A stretch of DNA of 62,694 nucleotides from Nemertoderma westbladi (GCA_032718475.1 JAUCBJ010005778.1:1-62694), one strand, 5' to 3'. Shown: positions 43,651 to 56,222, numbered from the stretch's first letter. Notes: generated by a model not told the origin, from the letters alone. Numbers and translations are program-made.

Positions 43651-44022
43651 ATGTTCTGTACAGCTGTCTGCATAACCTGCCTCACATCAATATTTACCCT
43701 GACCGCAATGAGTTGGCATAGGATGTTCTCAATTCGATTTCCCAAAGCAACCTCGATATACTTCAGTAAGAAAACCTGTGGGGTAACGTGTTTCCTTATC
43801 TGGCTGGTTTCTGGGGTGGCGGGCAGCAGTATATCCAACGGAGTCCTAGCAAACCCTGGCAATAAGCACGGCGCCCACGCCATCAACAGTTGTAGCTACA
43901 AGTTTGTTAGCTGCGACCTGGACTATCCTATCGTCGTCATAGTTATTGGTCTATTTCCTATTTTCTCTATGGTGGGTTGCTATGGATACGTATTCCACAT
44001 GGTCTACAAATCAAAGAGAAGG
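43651..44022 (+). CDS. Class A GPCR, exon 2 (TM3-TM5)
   Basis: Codes for residues 101-224, in phase 0 with exon 1. TM3 is followed by SWHRMFSI, where the usual DRY box is HRM (123-125). TM4 carries Trp151 (4.50). The second extracellular loop has Cys181 and Cys188, one able to pair with Cys99. TM5 runs about 192-217, then a basic KSKRR start of the third inner loop. The donor aagg|gtaagt at 44022/44023 is consensus. The loss of the acidic residue of DRY often goes with altered basal activity or G-protein coupling in other receptors (family knowledge). Confidence 0.88.
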
Positions 44023-44888
44023 GTAAGTTGGTACAAAGAACACTGATTAAAACCTTTTTGTGTACTAATTATGTGTGTTCATGTCTGTTGGTTTCCATTG
44101 TGCACTATACCGGTAATTCAGTGTTCCACATCTCCACCCACCCCCTACCCCTACCCCCCCCCCCCCCCCACCCCCCTCTCCACCCTACCCTCACCCCTCC
44201 CCTGGGCGAGGTACTTGGTTTTACTGAAAGCAAATTTGTAGTGGCAATAGTGTATTGAAGTAAGAATGTGTATTTAATATAATAAATATGTATTTGTAGT
44301 GGAAATAGTGTATTTCACGTTGCCTGAAATGTTATCAAATTGTAAGAGGGGATCATTAACAAATTTTCATTTATTAATCAATTCAATTAATATTTAATAA
44401 ATTTAAATATTAATTATTGCACTTGGTTAAAAAGGACAGTATATTTCCGGTATGATACTATTATACATACAGTATACCATACCTTTGTTAACATAACTAC
44501 AACCTGCCAACAAACAGTATCATGTAATGCCTGCCCTTTTCAGAATAATATTGTAATTTGATGCTCAGCTCTATCGTTATGTTGAGGTCGATGAGCGCGA
44601 CAGATTCTGAGCAATTACATATTTACTTTCCTGAAGGGAGGTAATAATGGCAGGAAAACTATAACAAGTAATAAGATATAGCGAAGGTACCTACTACACT
44701 AACATCCGTAGATAGCTACACCTACACAATAATTGTCACACAATATATACGGCAATTAAATTGAATGGAACCTCGCATAATTAATGAACTTCTATATTTT
44801 CCCTCGGAATTATAATTATTAGTGTTAAATGTGTCGGATATCAACCTTGTGGGTATCTAATTGGATTTCATTTTTTCCATTATTGCAG
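44023..44888. other. GPCR intron 2
   Basis: 866 bp with GT-AG borders (gtaagt ... ttattgcag). It includes a C-rich stretch at about 44140-44200. Confidence 0.8.
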
Positions 44889-45230
44889 GTAGCCAATACC
44901 GGGAACGAGACAAATCGATCGGCAATTAAAATCACGAAACAAGAACTACAGATCTTACGCAATTTGGGTTCCTTAGTGGTTGGTTTCGTACTCTGTTGGG
45001 GACCGTATGACGCACTTCTCCTTTATGATATATTCACCGACCCTCATCCTCTTCTCTTCGTGCGAATAACTCCGCTCGCCTACTTCAACTCAGCCATGAA
45101 CCCCCTACTTCACTATATTCTCAACGACAAAATGAAAGCCGCTTATTTGAGAACTCTCGGATGTAAAAACAGAGTCGGGGCTCTAGAAACAGAAACCGTG
45201 GAGATGCGAACAAATGCAACTCAACAGTAA
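44889..45230 (+). CDS. Class A GPCR, exon 3 (TM6-TM7, C-terminus)
   Basis: Codes for residues 225-337 and ends in TAA. TM6 has FVLCWGP (257-263), the classic CWxP toggle. TM7 ends in NPLLHYIL, so position 7.53 of NPxxY is His299 followed by Tyr300. Helix 8 (NDKMKAAYLRTLGC) ends with Cys316, a possible palmitoylation site. The short tail has several Thr/Ser. With exons 1 and 2 it completes a seven-helix receptor without frameshifts, so the gene looks functional. Confidence 0.88.
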   Translation, partial: VANTGNETNRSAIKITKQELQILRNLGSLVVGFVLCWGPYDALLLYDIFTDPHPLLFVRITPLAYFNSAMNPLLHYILNDKMKAAYLRTLGCKNRVGALETETVEMRTNATQQ

Positions 45231-45339
45231 GGTTGGAGGAACAATGGAACGCGTGGAGAGGAACTGTATAACACAGTGAGGGACGATGCTTAAAAACAAT
45301 TCCTTCTATTAAAAAAGCAGTATGTAGGGCATGCATGCA

Positions 45340-45600
45340 CTCCAAAATGTAATAGTACTGGTTCTACTGCTGCTCTAAATAATCGAACATTAAGATTCTG
45401 GACACCCCATTCAAGATCCAATACCGCCCATGCTTCCCTTATTCGACGGTCTTCAACTGACCTCTAGATCCACAATCCCAAGTAGCAGAGGATCCAAGCT
45501 CAACTCAATAACACAATTTTTGGAGTTTATGATGATACGATCAGACATTTCCTAAGCACTGTCGAAGCTACTGTCAAAATTTTTGACTCGGGGTTAACAA
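45340..45600 (-). pseudogene. LINE ORF2 fragment, copy D
   Basis: The minus strand reads REAWAVLDLEWGVQNLNVRL and then FRAAVEPVLL, matching MGKAWAALNRL...KVLLFRAAVVPVLLYG of copy C (58255-58803), preceded by a worn 'YLGLWI'. It lies just after the GPCR stop codon. Confidence 0.7.
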
Positions 45601-46230
45601 ACATACCAACATTAAATGAAACAAGTAGCTAACAAGTAGCTAGGTTCCAATAATACTCAACAATAGTCAACAAGTCACCCGCAAAGTCTAAACAAGTAAG
45701 ATGCTTGGCTGGGTTTCCTCAACTTCTGGAACCAGTAGGGTCGTTATCACCACATATTTATTATGATTGCATAAGGATATGTCAATCACATGGTTCGTCC
45801 CACAACAACCACGTCTAAAAACAAATTACATTCAGTTATACTAACTAATCCATTTCTATATGCTACTGTACGGTACTAAACGCAGTAAGGAGAAAAAATA
45901 AAAAAAATTAACTAAACTAATACTATAGTCTATCGACCTCGCTACTACACAAACGCAAATCATTTAACTGCTTAATTGGTAATTAGTGCGATTATCGTGT
46001 CAAAAACAGGAGTAAATATTATGTTCTCGACTGCTGAAAGGGCTCCAATTTTTTAAATTGATTTCAGAGATACACAGATACATCACGATATATTAAATAC
46101 ATCAGGCATTCCTGCAAATCTGACATGGTGGCATGTCATCCCCCCCCCCCCCCCGCCCCACCAGCACAGCTCTGTCTTTACAAAGTTCCTTACAACCATC
46201 CCCAGTAGTAGTACGATTTTTCCGTTAATT
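45601..46230. other. Non-coding spacer with a poly-C tract
   Basis: A C run at about 46140-46154 precedes the satellite. No gene is supported. Confidence 0.35.
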
Positions 46231-49200
46231 TACGTTAATTTGACTACAACATCGTTGTTTTAGGTTGATGATAGTAAATATTTTGATTGATACAACTCGG
46301 GTGGGTTAATTATTTGAGTACTACAACGTTGTTTTACGTTGTGGATAGTAAATATTTTTATTAATACAACTCGGGTGGGTTAATTTGAGTACTACAACGT
46401 TGTTTTTACGTTGTTGATAGTAAATATTTTGATTAATACAACTCGGGTGGGTTAATTTGAGTACTACAACGTTGTTTTTACGTTGTTGATAGTAAATATT
46501 TTTATTAATACAACTCGGGTGGGTTAATTTGAGTACTACAACGTTGTTTTTACGTTGTTGATAGTAAATATTTTGATTAATACAACTCGGGTGGGTTAAT
46601 TTGAGTACTACATCGTTGTTTTACGTTGTTGATAGTAAATATTTTGATTAATACAACTCGGGTGGGTTAATTTGAGTACTACAACGTTGTTTTTACGTTG
46701 TTGATAGTAAATATTTTGATTAATACAACTCGGGTGGGTTAATTTGAGTACTACATCGTTGTTTTACGTTGTTGATAGTAAATATTTTGATTAATATTTG
46801 AATAATATTACTCGGGTGGGTTAATTTGAGTACTACATCGTTGTTTTACGTTGTTGATAGTAAATATTTTGATTAATACAACTCGGGTGGGTTAATTTGA
46901 GTACTACAACGTTGTTTTACGTTGTTGATAGTAAATATTAGAATTACTCGGGTGGGTTAATTTGAGCACTACATAGTTGTTTTACGTTGTTGATAGTAAA
47001 TATTTTGATTAATACAACTCGGGTGGGTTAATTTGAGTACTACAACGTTGTTTTTACGTTGTTGATAGTAAATATTTTGATTAATACAACTCGGGTGGGT
47101 TAATTTGAGTACTACATCGTTGTTTTACGTTGTTGATAGTAAATATTTTGATTAATATTTGAATAATATTACTCGGGTGGGTTAATTTGAGTACTACATC
47201 GTTGTTTTACGTTGTTGATAGTAAATATTTTGATTAATACAACTCGGGTGGGTTAATTTGAGTACTACAACGTTGTTTTACGTTGTTGATAGTAAATATT
47301 AGAATTACTCGGGTGGGTTAATTTGAGCACTACATAGTTGTTTTACGTTGTTGATAGTAAATATTTTGATTAATATTACTCGGGTGGGTTAATTTGAGTA
47401 CTACATAGTTGTTTTACGTTGTTGATAGTAAATATTTTTATTAATACAACTCGGGTGGGTTAATTTGAGTACTACATAGTTGTTTTACGTTGTTGATAGT
47501 AAATATTTTTATTAATACAACTCGGGTGGGATAATTTGAGTACTACAACGTTGTTTTACGTTGTTGATAGTAAATATTAGAATTACTCGGGTGGGTTAAT
47601 TTGAGTACTACATAGTTGTTTTACGTTGTTGATAGTAAATATTTTTATTAATACAACTCGGGTGGGATAATTTGAGTACTACCACGTTGTTTTACGTTGT
47701 TGATAGTAAATATTAGAATTACTCGGGTGGGTTAATTTGAGTACTACATCGTTGTTTTACGTTGTTGATAGTAAATATTAGAATTACTCGGGTGGGTTAA
47801 TTTGAGTACTACATAGTTGTTTTACGTTGTTGATAGTAAATATTAGAATTACTCGGGTGGGTTAATTTGAGTACTACATAGTTGTTTTACGTTGTTGATA
47901 GTAAATATTTTTATTAATACAACTCGGGTGGGATAATTTGAGTACTACCACGTTGTTTTACGTTGTTGATAGTAAATATTAGAATTACTCGGGTGGGTTA
48001 ATTTGAGTACTACATCGTTGTTTTACGTTGTTGATAGTAAATATTAGAATTACTCGGGTGGGTTAATTTGAGTACTACATAGTTGTTTTACGTTGTTGAT
48101 AGTAAATATTAGAATTACTCGGGTGGGTTAATTTGAGTACTACATAGTTGTTTTACGTTGTTGATAGTAAATATTTTTATTAATACAACTCGGGTGGGAT
48201 AATTTGAGTACTACAACGTTGTTTTACGTTGTTGATAGTAAATATTAGAATTACTCGGGTGGGTTAATTTGAGTACTACATAGTTGTTTTACGTTGTTGA
48301 TAGTAAATATTTTGATTAATATTTGAATAATATTACTCGGGTGGGTTAATTTGAGTACTACAACGTTGTTTTACGTTGTTGATAGTAAATATTAGAATTA
48401 CTCGGGTGGGTTAATTTGAGTACTACATCGTTGTTTTACGTTGTTGATAGTAAATATTAGAATTACTCGGGTGGGTTAATTTGAGTACTACATAGTTGTT
48501 TTACGTTGTTGATAGTAAATATTAGAATTACTCGGGTGGGTTAATTTGAGTACTACATAGTTGTTTTACGTTGTTGATAGTAAATATTAGAATTACTCGG
48601 GTGGGTTAATTTGAGTACTACATAGTTGTTTTACGTTGTTGATAGTAAATATTTTTATTAATACAACTCGGGTGGGATAATTTGAGTACTACAACGTTGT
48701 TTTACGTTGTTGATAGTAAATATTAGAATTACTCGGGTGGGTTAATTTGAGTACTACATAGTTGTTTTACGTTGTTGATAGTAAATATTAGAATTACTCG
48801 GGTGGGTTAATTTGAGTACTACAACGTTGTTTTACGTTGTTGATAGTAAATATTTTGATTAATATTTGAATAATATTACTCGGGTGGGTTAATTTGAGTA
48901 CTACAACGTTGTTTTACGTTGTTGATAGTAAATATTAGAATTACTCGGGTGGGTTAATTTGAGTACTACATAGTTGTTTTACGTTGTTGATAGTAAATAT
49001 TTTGATTAATATTTGAATAATATTACTCGGGTGGGTTAATTTGAGTACTACAACGTTGTTTTACGTTGTTGATAGTAAATATTAGAATTACTCGGGTGGG
49101 TTAATTTGAGTACTACATAGTTGTTTTACGTTGTTGATAGTAAATATTTTGATTAATATTTGAATAATATTACTCGGGTGGGTTAATTTGAGTACTACAA

Positions 49201-52200
49201 CGTTGTTTTACGTTGTTGATAGTAAATATTAGAATTACTCGGGTGGGTTAATTTGAGTACTACATAGTTGTTTTACGTTGTTGATAGTAAATATTTTGAT
49301 TAATATTTGAATAATATTACTCGGGTGGGTTAATTTGAGTACTACATAGTTGTTTTACGTTGTTGATAGTAAATATTTTGATTGATACAACTCGGGTGGG
49401 TTAATTTGAGTACTACATAGTTGTTTTACGTTGTTGATAGTAAATATTTTGATTAATATTTGAATAATATTACTCGGGTGGGTTAATTTGAGTACTACAT
49501 AGTTGTTTTACGTTGTTGATAGTAAATATTTTGATTAATATTTGAATAATATTACTCGGGTGGGTTAATTTGAGTACTACATAGTTGTTTTACGTTGTTG
49601 ATAGTAAATATTTTGATTAATATTTGAATAATATTACTCGGGTGGGTTAATTTGAGTACTACATAGTTGTTTTACGTTGTTGATAGTAAATATTTTGATT
49701 AATATTTGAATAATATTACTCGGGTGGGTTAATTTGAGTACTACATAGTTGTTTTACGTTGTTGATAGTAAATATTTTGATTAATATTTGAATAATATTA
49801 CTCGGGTGGGTTAATTTGAGTACTACATAGTTGTTTTACGTTGTTGATAGTAAATATTTTGATTAATATTTGAATAATATTACTCGGGTGGGTTAATTTG
49901 AGTACTACATAGTTGTTTTACGTTGTTGATAGTAAATATTTTGATTAATATTTGAATAATATTACTCGGGTGGGTTAATTTGAGTACTACATAGTTGTTT
50001 TACGTTGTTGATAGTAAATATTTTGATTAATATTTGAATAATATTACTCGGGTGGGTTAATTTGAGTACTACATAGTTGTTTTACGTTGTTGATAGTAAA
50101 TATTTTGATTAATATTTGAATAATATTACTCGGGTGGGTTAATTTGAGTACTACATAGTTGTTTTACGTTGTTGATAGTAAATATTTTGATTAATATTTG
50201 AATAATATTACTCGGGTGGGTTAATTTGAGTACTACATAGTTGTTTTACGTTGTTGATAGTAAATATTTTGATTAATATTTGAATAATATTACTCGGGTG
50301 GGTTAATTTGAGTACTACATAGTTGTTTTACGTTGTTGATAGTAAATATTTTGATTAATATTTGAATAATATTACTCGGGTGGGTTAATTTGAGTACTAC
50401 ATAGTTGTTTTACGTTGTTGATAGTAAATATTTTGATTAATATTTGAATAATATTACTCGGGTGGGTTAATTTGAGTACTACATAGTTGTTTTACGTTGT
50501 TGATAGTAAATATTTTGATTAATATTTGAATAATATTACTCGGGTGGGTTAATTTGAGTACTACATAGTTGTTTTACGTTGTTGATAGTAAATATTAGAA
50601 TTACTCGGGTGGGTTAATTTGAGTACTACATAGTTGTTTTACGTTGTTGATAGTAAATATTTTGATTAATATTTGAATAATATTACTCGGGTGGGTTAAT
50701 TTGAGTACTACATAGTTGTTTTACGTTGTTGATAGTAAATATTTTGATTAATATTTGAATAATATTACTCGGGTGGGTTAATTTGAGTACTACATAGTTG
50801 TTTTACGTTGTTGATAGTAAATATTAGAATTACTCGGGTGGGTTAATTTGAGTACTACATAGTTGTTTTACGTTGTTGATAGTAAATATTAGAATTACTC
50901 GGGTGGGTTAATTTGAGTACTACATAGTTGTTTTACGTTGTTGATAGTAAATATTAGAATTACTCGGGTGGGTTAATTTGAGTACTACATAGTTGTTTTA
51001 CGTTGTTGATAGTAAATATTTTGATTAATATTTGAATAATATTACTCGGGTGGGTTAATTTGAGTACTACATAGTTGTTTTACGTTGTTGATAGTAAATA
51101 TTAGAATTACTCGGGTGGGTTAATTTGAGTACTACATAGTTGTTTTACGTTGTTGATAGTAAATATTTTGATTAATATTTGAATAATATTACTCGGGTGG
51201 GTTAATTTGAGTACTACATAGTTGTTTTACGTTGTTGATAGTAAATATTTTGATTAATATTTGAATAATATTACTCGGGTGGGTTAATTTGAGTACTACA
51301 TAGTTGTTTTACGTTGTTGATAGTAAATATTTTGATTAATATTTGAATAATATTACTCGGGTGGGTTAATTTGAGTACTACATAGTTGTTTTACGTTGTT
51401 GATAGTAAATATTTTGATTAATATTTGAATAATATTACTCGGGTGGGTTAATTTGAGTACTACATAGTTGTTTTACGTTGTTGATAGTAAATATTTTGAT
51501 TAATATTTGAATAATATTACTCGGGTGGGTTAATTTGAGTACTACATAGTTGTTTTACGTTGTTGATAGTAAATATTAGAATTACTCGGGTGGGTTAATT
51601 TGAGTACTACATAGTTGTTTTACGTTGTTGATAGTAAATATTTTGATTAATATTTGAATAATATTACTCGGGTGGGTTAATTTGAGTACTACATAGTTGT
51701 TTTACGTTGTTGATAGTAAATATTAGAATTACTCGGGTGGGTTAATTTGAGTACTACATAGTTGTTTTACGTTGTTGATAGTAAATATTTTGATTAATAT
51801 TTGAATAATATTACTCGGGTGGGTTAATTTGAGTACTACATAGTTGTTTTACGTTGTTGATAGTAAATATTTTGATTAATATTTGAATAATATTACTCGG
51901 GTGGGTTAATTTGAGTACTACATAGTTGTTTTACGTTGTTGATAGTAAATATTTTGATTAATATTTGAATAATATTACTCGGGTGGGTTAATTTGAGTAC
52001 TACATAGTTGTTTTACGTTGTTGATAGTAAATATTTTGATTAATATTTGAATAATATTACTCGGGTGGGTTAATTTGAGTACTACATAGTTGTTTTACGT
52101 TGTTGATAGTAAATATTTTGATTAATATTTGAATAATATTACTCGGGTGGGTTAATTTGAGTACTACATAGTTGTTTTACGTTGTTGATAGTAAATATTA

Positions 52201-54045
52201 GAATTACTCGGGTGGGTTAATTTGAGTACTACATAGTTGTTTTACGTTGTTGATAGTAAATATTTTGATTAATATTTGAATAATATTACTCGGGTGGGTT
52301 AATTTGAGTACTACATAGTTGTTTTACGTTGTTGATAGTAAATATTAGAATTACTCGGGTGGGTTAATTTGAGTACTACATAGTTGTTTTACGTTGTTGA
52401 TAGTAAATATTAGAATTACTCGGGTGGGTTAATTTGAGTACTACAACGTTGTTTTACGTTGTTGATAGTAAATATTTTGATTAATATTTGAATAATATTA
52501 CTCGGGTGGGTTAATTTGAGTACTACATAGTTGTTTTACGTTGTTGATAGTAAATATTAGAATTACTCGGGTGGGTTAATTTGAGTACTACATAGTTGTT
52601 TTACGTTGTTGATAGTAAATATTTTGATTAATATTTGAATAATATTACTCGGGTGGGTTAATTTGAGTACTACATAGTTGTTTTACGTTGTTGATAGTAA
52701 ATATTAGAATTACTCGGGTGGGTTAATTTGAGTACTTCATAGTTGTTTTACGTTGTTGATAGTAAATATTTTGATTAATATTTGAATAATATTACTCGGG
52801 TGGGTTAATTTGAGCACTACATAGTTGTTTTACGTTGTTGATAGTAAATATTTTTATTAATACAACTCGGGTGGGATAATTTGAGTACTACAACGTTGTT
52901 TTACGTTGTTGATAGTAAATATTAGAATTACTCGGGTGGGTTAATTTGAGTACTACAACGTTGTTTTACGTTGTTGATAGTAAATATTAGAATTACTCGG
53001 GTGGGTTAATTTGAGTACTACATAGTTGTTTTACGTTGTTGATAGTAAATATTAGAATTACTCGGGTGGGTTAATTTGAGTACTACAACGTTGTTTTACG
53101 TTGTTGATAGTAAATATTAGAATTACTCGGGTGGGTTAATTTGAGTACTACATAGTTGTTTTACGTTGTTGATAGTAAATATTAGAATTACTCGGGTGGG
53201 TTAATTTGAGTACTACATAGTTGTTTTACGTTGTTGATAGTAAATATTAGAATTACTCGGGTGGGTTAATTTGAGTACTACATAGTTGTTTTACGTTGTT
53301 GATAGTAAATATTAGAATTACTCGGGTGGGTTAATTTGAGTACTACATAGTTGTTTTACGTTGTTGATAGTAAATATTTTGATTAATATTTGAATAATAT
53401 TACTCGGGTGGGTTAATTTGAGTACTACATAGTTGTTTTACGTTGTTGATAGTAAATATTAGAATTACTCGGGTGGGTTAATTTGAGTACTACATAGTTG
53501 TTTTACGTTGTTGATAGTAAATATTAGAATTACTCGGGTGGGTTAATTTGAGTACTACATAGTTGTTTTACGTTGTTGATAGTAAATATTTTGATTAATA
53601 TTTGAATAATATTACTCGGGTGGGTTAATTTGAGTACTACATAGTTGTTTTACGTTGTTGATAGTAAATATTAGAATTACTCGGGTGGGTTAATTTGAGT
53701 ACTACATAGTTGTTTTACGTTGTTGATAGTAAATATTAGAATTACTCGGGTGGGTTAATTTGAGTACTTCATAGTTGTTTTACGTTGTTGATAGTAAATA
53801 TTTTGATTAATATTTGAATAATATTACTCGGGTGGGTTAATTTGAGCACTACATAGTTGTTTTACGTTGTTGATAGTAAATATTTTTATTAATACAACTC
53901 GGGTGGGATAATTTGAGTACTACAACGTTGTTTTACGTTGTTGATAGTAAATATTAGAATTACTCGGGTGGGTTAATTTGAGTACTACATCGTTGTTTTA
54001 CGTTGTTGATACCCTAAAGGGGTAATCTGAGTACCACTATCTGGG
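46231..54045. repeat. Modular satellite array (59-bp core, three spacer lengths)
   Basis: Roughly a hundred head-to-tail units. Each has a conserved 59-bp core starting actcgggtgggttaatttga and ending gatagtaaatatt. Each is followed by one of three spacers: agaatt (65-bp unit), ttgattaataca or tttattaataca (71-bp unit), or a 23-bp ttgattaatatttgaa...att (82-bp unit). 71-bp units dominate the left, 65/71 mixtures follow, and near-identical 82-bp units fill about 49.3-50.6 kb. Both edges are diverged, as expected for old array ends. No frame of 60 codons occurs inside. Confidence 0.97.
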
Positions 54046-54744
54046 TGAATGAATTTCTTAATATCAATATCTATACTAAGCCTCTATGCATAATTGTATA
54101 ATGTCTGTTAAGTTTATATTGTACCGTCCTTTTTACATTTTACTTTTATTCTATGGATAAATAAATGCCAGTGGCACTGGTTTGCGCTCTTGTGCGCGAG
54201 GAGTATAATAAAACAAAAATCACCGTACGATTTCTTGAGAACTGTAAATTTCCATTTTAAAAATTTAGTGGGAGGCACAAAACTCATGCGCTGCATATTT
54301 TTCAAAATTTTTGGTTTCATGTACCACCACTTAAGATAAATATATAAAATTAGAGCAAAAAAAATGTATATAATCTTTTGAGCTGGAATGCAATGGGGAA
54401 ATTCACTTGAGCATTGAAAATAAGGAAAATAATATTTTTTGAAAGACCCTACACCCATTCTAAGTTTCTATTCTATTTCATGCATCTTCTATTGTTTTTT
54501 TACAACATAATTCAATATAAATATTTTATAATTTTTTTGGAATATGATGTTATGGTATATGTTACCTTTTGTGATCTTACTGGGGGTGTGCGTACTGATA
54601 ACCATGTAATTTATCCGTATTGAATGTTCGGTGGATGTGATTTATCCTTATAATTAATTAGTTTGTGTTTTATGAAAAAGCTATACAAATTCTTTATTAA
54701 AGAATATAATAATTTTCATTCCACCCTTTTAACCGATTTTTAAC
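54046..54744. other. Non-coding AT-rich stretch right of the satellite
   Basis: Short frames on both strands (65-115 codons) are AT-driven and unconvincing. I see no supported gene. Confidence 0.35.
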
Positions 54745-54905
54745 GCCGAAAGGCGGGGTAGCTCAGTTTGTTGAACGCCAAGCTTTCAATCTATTGGTTC
54801 TAGGTTCAGCCCCGCCAGGGTCCACTCAACGTTTCATCCACTGGGGTCGATAAAATAATTACCAGTACCAGTTGAATTAGTGGGTGCAAAAACTACGGTA
54901 AGATA
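54745..54905 (+). repeat. tRNA-derived SINE with a 'ggtcgataaaat' core
   Basis: A-box-like ggtagctcagtttgttgaac, then B-box-like ggttctaggttcagcccc about 35 bases on, then the body 'gtttcatccactggggtcga' 'taaaataattaccagtacca'. The body core is shared with 17560-17695. It resembles cephalopod/lophotrochozoan SINEs as I recall them. Confidence 0.75.
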
Positions 54906-55678
54906 TTTTCCTAAAAAAACATTTAAATACCTTTGGGTTGATAATAAAACAGCTGACTTTTCCTACCTATACATATATCTTACAGTATAGTTGACGTCTG
55001 TGTTCTTATACAGTGCCAGCTACCTGTATCATCAGTCAACCTCAACACCATAATACGTTTAATTTCTGGGATTTAGGCATACTGGTACTATCAGACGTAC
55101 CACTTTCCCACGGCGGTACCATCTACCGGGGCAGGGATTATTCATAAAATCTGACGACTTATTTCCACTGCTGTCACCCAAGAACTTTACTCCCCATAGG
55201 AAATTGGTACTCATTTAGTTACCATTTAAGAATGTAATGCAGAGATGCGCCCTGGCTAGTCCCTTTGAAGCATTTTACGGTGATCTTCATTCCGGACACA
55301 CAAGACAAATCTCTGCTGCAGGTCATTATGAAAAGTACAATTTTTTAAAGTTGTTAGGTTTTAATTCGACACATTCAATTTGTAGTTAACGATTATAAGA
55401 AGAAACAAGGAATTTACATTAATTAATAATTAATAAATTCATTCATAATTATCATTCAGGTATGCACTTTATAACTTGGAATCTAGGCTCTTCCGATTGG
55501 AATAATAGTGAGTAAAAACGTTCTGGAACAAACCTCGACATTAATGTTATTAATATTCATTGTATAATTTTTCCCTATCAAATTGTAATTGACAACATGT
55601 GCCATTGGATTATTGCCCGTGAAATTTAACCTTTTATTTTAAATTAAAAGATTCGTTTGTTCAGAAATTAATCATTTG
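54906..55678. other. Non-coding stretch
   Basis: No gene or clear repeat recognised. Confidence 0.3.
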
Positions 55679-56017
55679 TAATGGTCTACTAATTATCAGT
55701 TGTTTTTAAACTGCCTTTTGTAAAATTTTCAGTCTAAAGTTTTAGATCTATAAATAATTGATGAGATTGAGGTCTGCAAAAAACAAGACAGTTAGGTTAG
55801 GTTAGATTAGATCAAGTTAGTTGTTAGGTTAGGGTGTTTAAAGATCGGAATGGTAGAACGCCGACTTCTTACATTCGTATTAAAAAGTTCATAATCAAGA
55901 CTTGGCACGAGCGTGGGCGATTTTGCCAAGCCGTTCTCAAAGAAAAATTATAAATATCATTTTGTTTTGTAATGTCAATTTGAGAATCAGAGAATATTCA
56001 TGATTAGTCTTTGATTA
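55679..56017 (+). repeat. 340-bp direct duplication, copy 1
   Basis: Starts 'taatggtctactaattatca' and matches 56218-56557 with about 92-95% identity and small indels. It contains a short (ttagg)-like run 'gttaggttaggttag'. Confidence 0.88.
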
Positions 56018-56149
56018 AATCATGATTAAAACACACTACTTCCACCTGGAGTACGAGTAAATCTGCATAATCATATTCACACGATGTTATCAATGTCCGT
56101 TTTTTTAATTAAACTGTTTTTATCTAATTTTTTAGCAATCCTACATTTT

Positions 56150-56222
56150 AACAGTGCCGCGCCTTGCTCTTAATTTAGGAAAGGCGCTATATAAATATTT
56201 TAATTATTATTATTATTATTAA
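56150..56222 (+). repeat. L2-like 3' tail fragment
   Basis: 'gaaaggcgctatataaat' followed by (att)n is the same tail that ends the LINE at 19797-22730. It is a short 3' remnant or a SINE sharing that tail. Confidence 0.65.

Noticed and set aside
46231-54045. CRISPR-like repeat-spacer array
   Set aside because: The 'spacers' are only a few fixed sequences of 6, 12 or 23 bp, not diverse, no cas genes occur and the context is animal DNA. It is a satellite.
54745-54820. Functional tRNA gene at the SINE head
   Set aside because: Box motifs are present, but it continues into a SINE body and has no paired acceptor ends.
55790-55835. Interstitial telomere repeat (TTAGG)n
   Set aside because: Only a few imperfect units, part of a larger duplicated segment.
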